Source of the DNA: Azoarcus sp031555955
GTDB lineage: Bacteria; Pseudomonadota; Gammaproteobacteria; Burkholderiales; Rhodocyclaceae
Assembly: GCA_031555955.1 (NCBI GenBank)
Contig: JAVBTY010000009.1
Location: forward strand, 62,001 to 126,000
Reading direction: 5' to 3'
Length of the DNA: 64,000 nucleotides
Position 1 is the first letter of the stretch. Every line of letters begins with the position of its first letter. Position numbers and translations under genes: made by a program. Below, one piece after another: positions 16,445-25,433 of the stretch. A model generated the notes under the pieces. It was given only the letters and a program-made list of their open reading frames with translations, was not told the origin of the DNA and searched no databases.

Positions 16445-19108
16445 ATGTCCAACGAATCCGCCCTCCGCCACGCCGCCGGTCTGTCACGCTTTCTTGCCCG
16501 CATGCTGGAAAGCCGCCCCTGGCTGGAAGAAGCGCTGCTGGCGAGCACCAGCGCGCCGCTCGACGCCAGCGCGATGCGCGCCTTCATCGACGCCAGGGGC
16601 GCGGACGAAGCTTCGCTGCGCCCCGTACTGCGCCATCTGCGCACCTGGGTGGTGTGCCACCTCGTCGTGCGCGATCTCGCGGGCCGGGCAGCGCTGACCG
16701 AAGTCACCGAAACCATGACGGTGCTGGCCGAAACCGCCATCGCCCATGCGTATGAGGTGCTGCGCGAAGCGCTGGTGGAGCGCTACGGGCTGCCGCTGTC
16801 GCCCACCGGCTGGGAACAGTCGCTGCTGGTGATCGGCATGGGCAAGCTGGCCGGGCGGGAGCTGAACGTTTCCTCCGACATCGACCTGATCTTTATCTAC
16901 CCGGAAGACGGCAACACCGGCGGCCGGAAAATCATCAGCAACTTCGAGTTTTTCGAGCGTCTGGGCAAGCAGCTTATCCAGGCGCTGGGCGAAGTGACCG
17001 AGCACGGCCAGGTGTTCCGCGTCGACATGCGGCTGCGCCCCAACGGTGAATCCGGCCCGCTGGCGGGCAGCTTCGACATGCTGGAACGCTATCTGATCGC
17101 CCAGGGACGGGAGTGGGAGCGCTACGCCTGGATCAAGTCCCGCGTGCTCACCGGCGAGCGCTGGCGCGAGCTGGGCAACATCGTCCGCCCCTTCGTGTAC
17201 CGCAAGTATCTCGATTTCGGCGCGATCAGCGCCATGCGCGACCTGCACCTGCAGATCCGCCGCGAAGTGGCGCGCCGCGACCGCGCCCACAACGTCAAGC
17301 TGGGCCCCGGTGGCATCCGCGAAATCGAATTCATCGCCCAGGTGTTCCAGCTTATCCGCGGCGGGCGCGATGCCTCGCTGCAACTGTTCCCGACGCTGCA
17401 GGTGCTGGCGCGGCTGGCCGAGCGCGGCATTCTCACCGCGGAGGCGGTAGACGAACTGTCCGCCGCCTACGATTTTCTGCGCCGCCTCGAACACCGCCTG
17501 CAATACCTCGACGACGCCCAGACCCACGATCTGCCGGACAACGATGCCGACCGCGCCCTCATCGCCACGGCGATGGGCTTCGACGGTTACGACGCGCTGC
17601 TTGACGCGCTCGACCGCCACCGCGCGGCGGTGAGCCAGCACTTCGGCGCTGTTTTCGGCGACCCGTCCGAAGAAGAGCACGATCTGGACGACATCTGGGC
17701 CGCCGCGAAAGATCCGGAGCAGACCGCGCCCGCGCTGGCCGGGCTGGGCTACGCGGACGCCTCCGCCGCCGCCGGCCGGCTGAGCGCGCTGCACGCCAGC
17801 CCGCGCTACCGCCAGCTGCCGAACCACATCAAGGAGCGCTTCGATGCGCTCATGCCGCGCGTGATCGAAACCGCCGCCGCCGCCGCGCATCCGGACGAAA
17901 CCCTCGCGCGCTGCGCCGATCTGCTCGAAGCCATCAGCCGCCGCGGCGCCTATCTGGCGCTGCTGCAGCAGTATCCGCAGGCGCTCACGCGCGTGGCCGA
18001 CCTCGTCGGCGCATCGCCGTGGGCGGCGCAATACCTCACCCATCACCCCATTCTGCTCGACGAGCTGCTCGCCGGACGCGGCCTTTCCGCCACACCGGAC
18101 TGGGCCGGATTCCGCGCCGAGCTCGCCGCGCAGCTCGACGCCGTGGAACCCGACATGGAACGGCAGATGGACCTGATGCGCGAGCAGCACCACGCCCAGG
18201 TGTTCCGCCTGCTGATCCAGGATCTCGCCGGCCGGCTGACGGTGGAAAAGCTCGCCGACCATCTTTCCGAACTGGCCGACATCATGCTCGGCCTCACCCT
18301 GCCGCTGTGCTGGCGCAAGGTCAACATCCGCCATCGCGACGATCCGCGCTTCGCCGTCATCAGCTACGGCAAGCTCGGCGGCAAGGAGCTGGGCTACGCC
18401 TCGGATCTGGACATCGTTTTCCTGTACGACGACGCCCCCGAAGCCGCCGAGGTTTACTCCCGCCTCGCCCGGCGCGCCAGCACCTGGCTGTCCAGCCGCA
18501 CTTCCGCCGGAATCCTGTTCGAAACCGACCTGCGCCTGCGCCCCAACGGCGAATCCGGCCTGCTCGTCTGTTCGCTCGAAGCCTTCCGCAAATACCAGCT
18601 CGAATCGGCCTGGGTCTGGGAGCACCAGGCGCTCACCCGTGCGCGCATGAGCGCCGGTGATTCCGCCATCGGCGCGGCCTTTGAGCGCATCCGGGAAGAA
18701 GTCCTGCGCCTGCCGCGCGATCTGCCCGGCCTGCGCGCCGAAGTGCTGGCGATGCGCCAGAAAATGCGCGACACCCACGCGGGCAAGAGCGCGCTGTTCG
18801 ACCTCAAGCACGACGCGGGCGGCCTCATCGACGTCGAATTTCTCATCCAGTATCTGGTGCTCGGCCATGCCCACCAGCACCCGCGCCTTACCGGCAACCT
18901 CGGCAACATCGCCCTGCTGCGCATCTGCGGCGAACTCGGCCTGATCCCGCCCGGCCTCGCCACCGCCTGCGGCAACAGCTACCGCCTGCTGCGCCGCCTG
19001 CAGCACCGCCAGCGCCTGAACAGCGAACCCTCACGGGTCGAACCGGAAGAAGCCGCCGCCGTGCGCGAACCGGTGCAGGCCCTGTGGAACCACGTCTTCG
19101 GCGAATGA
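16445..19108 (+). CDS. glnE: Glutamine synthetase adenylyltransferase/deadenylase
   Basis: An 887-residue bifunctional enzyme (E. coli 946) with two nucleotidyltransferase domains. The deadenylylase half has VSSDIDLIF with Asp145 and Asp147; the adenylylase half has SDLDIVF with Asp654 and Asp656. Each is preceded by the glycine motif (GMGKLAGRELN and YGKLGGKELG). It adjusts glutamine synthetase activity in response to PII. The start MSNESALRHAAG fits the family's N-terminus; an upstream in-frame ATG would add only a short proline-rich stretch. There is no clear Shine-Dalgarno site. It is divergent from yhdP and 40 nt upstream of the CYTH-CHAD gene. Confidence 0.96.
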   Translation: MSNESALRHAAGLSRFLARMLESRPWLEEALLASTSAPLDASAMRAFIDARGADEASLRPVLRHLRTWVVCHLVVRDLAGRAALTEVTETMTVLAETAIAHAYEVLREALVERYGLPLSPTGWEQSLLVIGMGKLAGRELNVSSDIDLIFIYPEDGNTGGRKIISNFEFFERLGKQLIQALGEVTEHGQVFRVDMRLRPNGESGPLAGSFDMLERYLIAQGREWERYAWIKSRVLTGERWRELGNIVRPFVYRKYLDFGAISAMRDLHLQIRREVARRDRAHNVKLGPGGIREIEFIAQVFQLIRGGRDASLQLFPTLQVLARLAERGILTAEAVDELSAAYDFLRRLEHRLQYLDDAQTHDLPDNDADRALIATAMGFDGYDALLDALDRHRAAVSQHFGAVFGDPSEEEHDLDDIWAAAKDPEQTAPALAGLGYADASAAAGRLSALHASPRYRQLPNHIKERFDALMPRVIETAAAAAHPDETLARCADLLEAISRRGAYLALLQQYPQALTRVADLVGASPWAAQYLTHHPILLDELLAGRGLSATPDWAGFRAELAAQLDAVEPDMERQMDLMREQHHAQVFRLLIQDLAGRLTVEKLADHLSELADIMLGLTLPLCWRKVNIRHRDDPRFAVISYGKLGGKELGYASDLDIVFLYDDAPEAAEVYSRLARRASTWLSSRTSAGILFETDLRLRPNGESGLLVCSLEAFRKYQLESAWVWEHQALTRARMSAGDSAIGAAFERIREEVLRLPRDLPGLRAEVLAMRQKMRDTHAGKSALFDLKHDAGGLIDVEFLIQYLVLGHAHQHPRLTGNLGNIALLRICGELGLIPPGLATACGNSYRLLRRLQHRQRLNSEPSRVEPEEAAAVREPVQALWNHVFGE

Positions 19109-19148
19109 TCCATTCCCCTATCCTCCCTGGCCGCGCCAGACCCGCCCC

Positions 19149-20687
19149 ATGAACCAGGAAACCGAACTCAAGCTCGCCTTCCCCGCCCCGCTGCTGCCCG
19201 CCCTGCTGCGCCACCCGCTCGTGGCGGGCGCGCCGAAACAGGGCCGGGCCGTCACACTCCATAACACCTATTTCGATACCCCCGCGTTCGAACTGCGCGC
19301 GCGCGGCATCGCGGTGCGCACCCGCAGGCAGGGCGGGAAATGGCTGCAGACGGTGAAATGCGCCGCTCCTTCCACCGCCGGGCTGTCGCAGCGCCCCGAA
19401 TGGGAACAGCCCTGGCGCGGCGCGTTCGACTTTAGCGCGGTCGATGCGCCCGAAACCGCCGCGACGCTCGCCCGCTGCCGCGATGCGCTGATACCGGTCT
19501 TCACCACCCGCTTCCGCCGTGAAACCCGGCTGCACACGCCGCGCGAAGGCGTGCGCATCCTGCTGATGGCCGACACCGGCGCGGTCGAGGCCGACGGGCG
19601 CGCCGAACCCATTCACGAACTGGAACTGGAACTGGAAAGCGGCACGGCGGCCGATCTGCTCGAACTGGCCTGCGCGCTCGCCCGCGATCTGCCGCTGCTG
19701 CCCTCCGACCTCTCCAAGGCCGGGCGCGGCTACCGGCTGTTCCACAACCAGGGACCACGGGCGGAACAGGCCGAAGCCCCGGCCCTCCGCGCGGATCACT
19801 CCGTTTCCGCCGCGTTCCGCGAACTCGCCCACGGCTGCCTGCGCCAGTGGCAGGCCAACGCGGCGGCGGCAGCGGCCCTCGGCGCCGATGGCAACGATGG
19901 CGACGGCTGCGCCGAATGCATCCACCCGCTGCGCGTGGCGCTGCGGCGGCTGCGCACGCTCATCCGTTTTTTCGCGCCCGCCCTGCCGGACGGGTTCGCT
20001 CCGGCATGGAACCGCCGCCTGCGCGATCTGGCCGCCGCCTTCAGTCACAGCCGCGACATTGAAGCGCTGCACGCAGGTTTTCTCGCTCCGCTCGCCACTG
20101 CGGAACGCGCCTGCCGCATCGACGGGCTGCCCCGGCTGCTCACGCGTGCGGATGATGCCCGCCGCAGCGCCCGCGCAGCAGCGCTGGAGCGGATCGGCAG
20201 CGACCGGCACGGGCTCGCACTGCTTGAGTTCAGCGCGGATCTGCTGCGCCTGCCTGAAAACACCCCGGGCGCGACGGATACGCCCGGGCGCTTTGCGCAG
20301 CGGCGGCTGGCGCGGCTGCGCCAAAAGGCGCGGCTGCGCTTCGAGGCTGCCCGCGCATCCGGGGCCTCGTCCCTGCCCGCGCGCCTGCACGCCCTGCGCA
20401 TCGCGCTCAAACAGCTGCGCTACGGCATTGCCTTCTTCACCCCCCTGCTCCCTCAAAAAACCGCCCGGCGCGCGCTCTCCAGGCTCACCCGCATCCAGAC
20501 AGCGCTGGGCAATCTCAACGATGCGGCCCGCGCGCGCGACCTGCTCGCCGCCTGGGCTGATGAAGACGCCACGCTGCGAACCGCTGCCGCCCACATCACG
20601 CAACAGATAAAAAAACACCGCACCCGCCGCCAGCGCCGCGCGCTGTGCCAGGCCGGGCTGCTGCTGTGGGGGAAAAAACCGTGGTGA
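19149..20687 (+). CDS. CYTH and CHAD domain protein (YgiF-like triphosphate tunnel enzyme)
   Basis: A 512-residue protein. The N-terminal CYTH domain (about residues 1-205) begins with the metal-binding ExExK signature, seen as ETELK with Glu4, Glu6 and Lys8. The C-terminal CHAD domain (about 215-512) is rich in His and Arg and contains two alpha-helical repeats, for example around HPLRVALRRLRTLIRFF. E. coli YgiF, with the same arrangement, hydrolyses inorganic triphosphate, and CHAD domains bind polyphosphate. In E. coli the gene also neighbours glnE, as here. SixA follows directly. Confidence 0.9.
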   Translation: MNQETELKLAFPAPLLPALLRHPLVAGAPKQGRAVTLHNTYFDTPAFELRARGIAVRTRRQGGKWLQTVKCAAPSTAGLSQRPEWEQPWRGAFDFSAVDAPETAATLARCRDALIPVFTTRFRRETRLHTPREGVRILLMADTGAVEADGRAEPIHELELELESGTAADLLELACALARDLPLLPSDLSKAGRGYRLFHNQGPRAEQAEAPALRADHSVSAAFRELAHGCLRQWQANAAAAAALGADGNDGDGCAECIHPLRVALRRLRTLIRFFAPALPDGFAPAWNRRLRDLAAAFSHSRDIEALHAGFLAPLATAERACRIDGLPRLLTRADDARRSARAAALERIGSDRHGLALLEFSADLLRLPENTPGATDTPGRFAQRRLARLRQKARLRFEAARASGASSLPARLHALRIALKQLRYGIAFFTPLLPQKTARRALSRLTRIQTALGNLNDAARARDLLAAWADEDATLRTAAAHITQQIKKHRTRRQRRALCQAGLLLWGKKPW

Positions 20688-20719
20688 CGCTTTCCCCCGG
20701 CCCCGCGCGGGAAAACCGC

Positions 20720-21172
20720 ATGGATCTGCTGCTCTGGCGTCACGCCGAAGCGCTCAACGGCAGCCCGGATCACGAACGCCCCCTGTCGGAGCGCGGCATC
20801 CGCCAGGCGCGGGAAACCGCCGCCTGGCTCACCAGGCATGCCCCGCGCAACCTGCGGATACTGGTTAGCCCCAGCTTGCGCACCCGTCAGACGGCAGCCA
20901 TATTCAGTGAAAATTTCACAACGGTTCCTGAACTCGGCCCCGAAGCCGGGGCGGCCAACCTGCTCGCAGCCGCAGGCTGGCCAGATGCCGGTGGCGCGGC
21001 GCTCATCGTCGGCCACCAGCCCGCCCTGGGCCGCGCGGCCTCCCTGCTGCTTGCGGGCAGTGAGGCGGAATGGACGTTCAGGAAAAGCGCGGTGTGGTGG
21101 TTTTCCAGCCGCATCAGAAACGGCCAGCGGCAGACCATTCTGCGCGCGGTAACCGGTGCCGGACTCACCTGA
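20720..21172 (+). CDS. sixA: Phosphohistidine phosphatase SixA-like
   Basis: A 150-residue histidine phosphatase-superfamily protein. The catalytic RHA motif is at residues 7-9 (LLLWRHAEA), with the second conserved Arg in SPSLRTRQTA and the second His in VGHQPALGR. SixA removes phosphate from histidine on HPt domains or on PtsP-type proteins. I chose the ATG at 20720, which starts just before the beta strand leading into RHA; the open frame extends upstream into the end of the previous gene. It lies 32 nt after the CYTH-CHAD gene and likely shares its transcript. Confidence 0.9.
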   Translation: MDLLLWRHAEALNGSPDHERPLSERGIRQARETAAWLTRHAPRNLRILVSPSLRTRQTAAIFSENFTTVPELGPEAGAANLLAAAGWPDAGGAALIVGHQPALGRAASLLLAGSEAEWTFRKSAVWWFSSRIRNGQRQTILRAVTGAGLT

Positions 21173-21294
21173 ACAGGCACGGAACATGCCCCCGGCAGCC
21201 GCTTCCGCCCCGCTTCAGGCAGCCCCTTTTGCGCAACGCACAACGAGCGTATTCTTCCGCCTCTCCGAGCGACCCCAGAGTACTTCCACCCGCC

Positions 21295-22224
21295 ATGAAT
21301 GAATCCGCACCAGTCCAGAACGGCGCCGCCCGCATCATCGACGGCGTCAAGCGCCTGTTTTACGACGGCTACTGGATCAAGGCTTACGATCCGCCCGCCG
21401 ATTCGCTCGCGACGAAAAAGGCGCTCATCCAGGCGCTGACGCGCCGCCTTTTCAACCACGTCGAACATGGCATCAACATCCCCGGCAGGCGTCTGGCCGA
21501 CGCGCGCCGCGCCTACGAAAGCGAAGCCGACCCGAAACGCAAGCGGGTCAAGGGCGCGATGCTGGCCGGGGCGATGTTCAACCGCGCCACCGATATTTTC
21601 ACCAAGCTGGTCGAACTGCAGGAACTGGGCGTCGAAATCGACACGGACAACGCCCTGATGCGCGAATGCGGCGTCTGTCTTCAGGAAGCGCTGGAGCTGG
21701 GGCGGCTGGTGCTGCACCGCAGCGGAGAGGAGGGCATTGATGAACTCTGGGGCGAGCCCTTCCGCGCTTTTTCGATTCCGGTCGAAGCCTTTTACGAAAG
21801 CCGCTATATCAAGATCGCGCAGACCCTGCGCGACATCGACCAGGTCTGCGCGGCGATGACCGCAACCTTTGCCGCCAGCGAGCTTTTCGCCGGGATCGAG
21901 CAGCCGCTGCGCCAGCTCAACGAGGCGGCCAAGATCAAGTGCGAAACCCTGCGCACCGACAGCACCATCTTCGATATCTGGGCCAGCTTCGTCATCGCCG
22001 CCGAGGAACTCACCGCCTTCAGGCCGCACCTGTCCTCCCCCCCGCTCAAGGGCGAGGCCCGGCTCGCCGCCGGCGGCCAGCGCCTGCTGGTGAAGGGGCG
22101 CGATCTCATCACCTACATCACGCGCGCGCGCACCCCCATGCCCAAAAGCACGGAGGAGTACATCCGGCTGTGCCAGCGCTACGCGGAAGGCATCGAGCGC
22201 CTGAAAAGCTCCCGTACCGCATAA
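21295..22224 (+). CDS. Conserved protein of unknown function
   Basis: A 309-residue soluble protein with no signal peptide or membrane segment. It appears mainly alpha-helical, with many charged residues and a central CGVCLQE segment near residue 125. I do not recognise a characterised domain. The reading frame is strongly supported by codon use (GC-rich third positions). The ATG at 21295 was chosen because the sequence upstream in the same frame is low-complexity Arg/Pro-rich, typical of non-coding GC-rich DNA. It follows sixA by 122 nt. Confidence 0.75.
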   Translation: MNESAPVQNGAARIIDGVKRLFYDGYWIKAYDPPADSLATKKALIQALTRRLFNHVEHGINIPGRRLADARRAYESEADPKRKRVKGAMLAGAMFNRATDIFTKLVELQELGVEIDTDNALMRECGVCLQEALELGRLVLHRSGEEGIDELWGEPFRAFSIPVEAFYESRYIKIAQTLRDIDQVCAAMTATFAASELFAGIEQPLRQLNEAAKIKCETLRTDSTIFDIWASFVIAAEELTAFRPHLSSPPLKGEARLAAGGQRLLVKGRDLITYITRARTPMPKSTEEYIRLCQRYAEGIERLKSSRTA

Positions 22225-22261
22225 CGCGCCCCGGATTCCAGCCCCGCACGCGAGAACATCC

Positions 22262-22618
22262 ATGCCGCGACACCACTTCTTCCGCTCCGCCCGCGCCCTG
22301 CTCCACCGTCTTGCCGCCGCCGCGCTGGCCGCATGCCTGGCGCTGCCCGCGCTGGCAGCCGAACCCGTCATCATCGACGTGCGCACGCCCGCCGAATACG
22401 CGCAGGGGCATATCAGCGGCGCGCTCAACCTGCCCTACGACACAATCGCCGCCCACATCACCGCCGCCGCGCCGGACAAGGCCGCGCCGGTGATCCTCTA
22501 CTGCCGCAGCGGACGGCGCTCCGCCATCGCCCTGGAAACGCTGAAGGGCGCGGGCTATACGCACGCGGAAAATTACGGGGGACTGGAAGAAGCCCGGAAG
22601 CGGCTGGAGGGGCGCTGA
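22262..22618 (+). CDS. Secreted rhodanese-domain protein (PspE-like)
   Basis: A 118-residue protein with a cleavable signal peptide: basic start, hydrophobic stretch to about residue 30, and a probable cut after ALA near residue 32. A single rhodanese domain follows, with active-site loop CRSGRRS and Cys81, and the upstream DVRTPAEYAQGHISGA typical of single-domain rhodaneses. Such periplasmic proteins transfer sulfane sulfur (E. coli PspE). It lies 37 nt after the gene of unknown function. Confidence 0.9.
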   Translation: MPRHHFFRSARALLHRLAAAALAACLALPALAAEPVIIDVRTPAEYAQGHISGALNLPYDTIAAHITAAAPDKAAPVILYCRSGRRSAIALETLKGAGYTHAENYGGLEEARKRLEGR

Positions 22619-22669
22619 CGCGGCCCGGACGCCGCCTGCGCCGTATCCCGCAGCAGCCCTTGCCGCATC

Positions 22670-22687
22670 CCGCCGCCATTGCGGCGG
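22670..22687. other. Hairpin in the gap between two convergent genes
   Basis: CCGCCGC and GCGGCGG form a 7-bp stem around CATT. It sits between the rhodanese gene (plus) and a small membrane protein gene (minus), where transcripts must end, but it has no U-run on either side, so its role as a terminator is doubtful. Confidence 0.3.
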
Positions 22688-22710
22688 CCATCCGCCCCTC
22701 CGGGCAGAAA

Positions 22711-23049
22711 TCACCCGCCGGGAACCAGCAGACGTCCTGCGTAAGGCGCGGCGGCGAACAGAAAAGCGGCCAGAAAAAGCGCCACGGTTACGCGCCCAGG
22801 CAGCGGAAAGCGGCGGATGCCACGGAACAGGCCGCATCCCAGGAAAAACGCTCCGGCGGAAAAACTCCCCTGCTCCCACGCCTGCCGCATCCAGACGGAG
22901 GCGTGAGGCCCGGGCATTCCGTCCGCCGCCCGGATGCCAAACAGCGCATTGACCAGAAACAGGAAGGCCAGCGCGGCGCAGCACAGCAGCGCGGCCCATG
23001 CGAGCAGGGTTTGCCCGGTTTTTCTGTCAGGAGTGGAAGTCATGCTCAT
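22711..23049 (-). CDS. Small membrane protein of unknown function
   Basis: A 112-residue protein with about three hydrophobic segments: residues 15-38, roughly 62-76, and 85-105. I recognise no family. It starts 52 nt after the mnmA stop on the same strand and is probably the last gene of the nudix-secreted protein-mnmA transcript. Two nearby ATG codons (first and third residue) are both possible starts; the site upstream is weak. Confidence 0.65.
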   Translation of the reverse strand: MSMTSTPDRKTGQTLLAWAALLCCAALAFLFLVNALFGIRAADGMPGPHASVWMRQAWEQGSFSAGAFFLGCGLFRGIRRFPLPGRVTVALFLAAFLFAAAPYAGRLLVPGG

Positions 23050-23101
23050 CCGTTCGTCTGGCAGGCGGTTTTTGTGGTGGCCGGTATCCGGAAATCCGGG
23101 T

Positions 23102-24229
23102 TCAGAGAATGACGCCGCCGCCGAGGCAGACCCGGGATTCGTACACCACCACGCTTTGCCCCGGCGTCAGCGCCCATTGCGGCTGGGCGAACGCGATCGT
23201 GGCGCGGCCATCGGCGATGCGGTCGATTTCGCACGGCGCATCCGCCGTGCGGTAGCGCGGCTTGGCGGTATAGACCCAGTGCGTATGCGGATCGCGCCCG
23301 GCGATCCAGTGCAGATCGCCCGCCGTCAGACTGTCCCTGAGCAGGGCCGGGTGTTCGTGCCCCTGGACAACGTGGAGAACGTTGGCCGCGACATCCTTCC
23401 CCGCCACGTACCACGCATCGTGTTCGCCCGCTTCGTCCTGACCGCCCTTGATGCCGCCGATGTGCAGCCCCTTGCGCTGGCCGATGGTGTGGTACATCAG
23501 GCCCTGGTGTTCGCCGAGCACACGGCCATCGTCGAGGCAGCGGATCTCGCCCGGGCGCACCGGCAGATAGCGCATGAGAAATTCGCGGAACGGGCGTTCG
23601 CCGATGAAACAGATGCCGGTGGAATCCTTTTTTGCAGCAACGTGCAGGTTTGCTCCGGCGGCGATTTTGCGCACCTCGCGCTTGTAGAGCGCGCCGAGCG
23701 GAAAGAGGGTTTTGCTCAGCTGTTCCTGGCTGAGGCGGTAGAGGAAATAGCTCTGGTCCTTGGCGCCGTCCTCGGCCTTGAGCAGCTGGAATTCGCTCCG
23801 CCCGTCGCTGTTCCATTCGCGCACCTGCGCGTAATGCCCGGTGGCGATGCGGTCGGCGCCCAGCGCCATGGCGTGGTCGAGAAAGCAGCGGAACTTGATC
23901 TCGGAGTTGCACAGAATGTCCGGATTGGGCGTGCGCCCGGCCTCGTATTCGCGCAGAAAATCCGCGAACACGCGCTCCCGGTATTCCTGGCTGAAATTCA
24001 CCACTTCCAGATCGATGCCGATGGCGTCGCACACCGAGGCGACATCGACCAGATCCTGCCGCGTGGAGCAGTATTCGCCATCGTCATCGTCTTCCCAGTT
24101 TTTCATGAACAGCCCGGTGACGCGGTAGCCCTGCTGCTTGAGCAGCAGCGCGCTCACCGAGGAGTCCACGCCGCCGGACATGCCGACGACCACGCTCATT
24201 CCACCGGGATCCTGTTTTTTACTCGACAT
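23102..24229 (-). CDS. mnmA: tRNA-specific 2-thiouridylase MnmA
   Basis: A 375-residue enzyme that thiolates U34 of tRNA-Lys, -Glu and -Gln. The ATP-pyrophosphatase P-loop SGGVDSS is at residues 18-24, and the two catalytic cysteines are Cys107 in NPDILCNSEIKF and Cys207 in DSTGICFIGERPF. The ATG at 24229 was chosen because AGAAGGA lies just upstream and it yields the family length; the frame is open further upstream only by overlap with the previous gene. It overlaps the end of the upstream secreted protein by 11 nt, so translation is coupled. Confidence 0.97.
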   Translation of the reverse strand: MSSKKQDPGGMSVVVGMSGGVDSSVSALLLKQQGYRVTGLFMKNWEDDDDGEYCSTRQDLVDVASVCDAIGIDLEVVNFSQEYRERVFADFLREYEAGRTPNPDILCNSEIKFRCFLDHAMALGADRIATGHYAQVREWNSDGRSEFQLLKAEDGAKDQSYFLYRLSQEQLSKTLFPLGALYKREVRKIAAGANLHVAAKKDSTGICFIGERPFREFLMRYLPVRPGEIRCLDDGRVLGEHQGLMYHTIGQRKGLHIGGIKGGQDEAGEHDAWYVAGKDVAANVLHVVQGHEHPALLRDSLTAGDLHWIAGRDPHTHWVYTAKPRYRTADAPCEIDRIADGRATIAFAQPQWALTPGQSVVVYESRVCLGGGVIL

Positions 24230-24812
24230 TCGGTCCTTCTCCCTCAAACCAGTCAGCCAGCGGCAGTATCGCCGCCGGATCTCCATTGTCGGCAAACCAG
24301 CTGTCGACCGCGAAACGGGCGCTGCCATAGCCCCCGCCCGGCTCCGACGCGGCCAGACGGGCCGTTTCTTCGATCACAGCGGAAAAATGCTGGAAAACCA
24401 GCCGCGCGCGTCGCGCCGGTTCCATTACGCGATGAAACCGCAACCAGCCGCGCGCCTCCAGCAGCCGCAGCAGACGGGTGGTGGAGGTGGAATGGTCGAT
24501 GCAGTCCATGCGCCCATCCACGCCATCGTCGAGATAATTTCCCCGCCGGTCTGCCGCCACCGGCGTCTGCTCCCCCGCGATCCGGTACAGGCGGCCAATG
24601 ACGGCGGCGAGCGCCTCACGCTCGGCGGCGGCATCGCGCGCGGCGGCCAGCGCGGCGCGCGCCGGTTCGAGCTGCCCGTCGCTGAACACCACCAGCGCTT
24701 CCGTCAGACAGCCGTAGTTGTAGCAGATCGTGATGACGCTGCCCGCATGCGCGGGCAGGGAAAAGGCCGCAGCGACCAGCGCGAATCCGGCGGCGATCCG
24801 TTGCGCCTTCAT
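24219..24812 (-). CDS. Secreted protein of unknown function next to mnmA
   Basis: A 197-residue protein with a clear signal peptide (MKAQRIAAGFALVAAAFS, cut near residue 23 after AHA). The mature part has a motif VDGRMDCIDHSTST with a Cys-Ile-Asp-His cluster that could be catalytic or metal-binding, and the short NYGC segment near the N-terminus. No characterised family is recognised. The start overlaps the stop of the Nudix gene (ATGA), and the end overlaps mnmA, so the three genes form a tightly coupled unit. Confidence 0.8.
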   Translation of the reverse strand: MKAQRIAAGFALVAAAFSLPAHAGSVITICYNYGCLTEALVVFSDGQLEPARAALAAARDAAAEREALAAVIGRLYRIAGEQTPVAADRRGNYLDDGVDGRMDCIDHSTSTTRLLRLLEARGWLRFHRVMEPARRARLVFQHFSAVIEETARLAASEPGGGYGSARFAVDSWFADNGDPAAILPLADWFEGEGPNVE

Positions 24813-25261
24813 GCGCGCGAGCGGATGAAATCGAGCGGAAAACGGCGTCCCGCCAGCCAGTCGTCGATGCAGCGCAGCACCAGCGGGCTGCGCAGGCGCT
24901 CGCGGCTGGCGCGGATTTCGTCCGCCGTCATCCACACGGTGCGCACGATGCCGCTATCCAGCGCGCGTCCCGGCGCCTCTTCTCCCGCCTCGCCGCCAAA
25001 AGCAAAGCGCAGATAGGTGATGCCGTCATCCGGCAGCTGCCGTTCATAAACGCCCACCAGATATCCGGGGGTAAACGGGCGCGCGGTTTCTTCCAGCGTT
25101 TCGCGCACCACGGCCTCGAACAGCGATTCCCCCTGTTCGAGATGCCCGGCGGGCTGATTCAGACGCAGGCCTTCCGCAGTGTTTTCCTCGACCAGCAGAA
25201 AACGGCCCTCCCGCCCGATCACGGCGGCAACGGTAACGTTAGGCTTCCAGATGCGTTTCAT
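24809..25261 (-). CDS. Nudix hydrolase, NudJ-like phosphatase
   Basis: A 150-residue protein with a complete Nudix box: GHLEQGESLFEA followed by VVRETLEETA, with the REx2EE metal ligands in place. Similarity in the N-terminal KPNVTVAAVIGREGRFLLVEE and the box context resembles E. coli NudJ, which acts on thiamin pyrophosphates and nucleoside di- and triphosphates; the close link to mnmA is also as in E. coli. I used the ATG at 25261, which gives the usual family start (MKRIWKPNVTV). No good Shine-Dalgarno site is visible. Confidence 0.9.
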   Translation of the reverse strand: MKRIWKPNVTVAAVIGREGRFLLVEENTAEGLRLNQPAGHLEQGESLFEAVVRETLEETARPFTPGYLVGVYERQLPDDGITYLRFAFGGEAGEEAPGRALDSGIVRTVWMTADEIRASRERLRSPLVLRCIDDWLAGRRFPLDFIRSRA

Positions 25262-25359
25262 GAGGATGCGCAGAGGGAGGATGAAATAACCGGAAACGGG
25301 CATTTTACCCCGCTGTCAGACAAACGCGCCCCGTGCAGCGTTATCCGCGTTCTTTGCGC

Positions 25360-25365
25360 TAGAAT
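25360..25365 (+). promoter_or_regulatory. Possible -10 element for ilvE
   Basis: TAGAAT occurs 69 nt before the ilvE start in the context GCTAGAATCCGC, the same string seen before the DUF3579 gene at 45250-45260. No clear -35 is present. The recurrence of the string upstream of two genes supports a promoter role. Confidence 0.4.
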
Positions 25366-25433
25366 CCGCAGGCTAAGCTTCCGCAGCCTGGCGAATCCGC
25401 CCATACCGAATTTTTCCGCAGGAGACTCCCACC

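Noticed and set aside
16484..19006. An 840-residue open frame antisense to glnE
   Set aside because: It is a mirror of the GC-rich codon pattern of glnE and has no recognisable motif, while glnE shows both catalytic sites.
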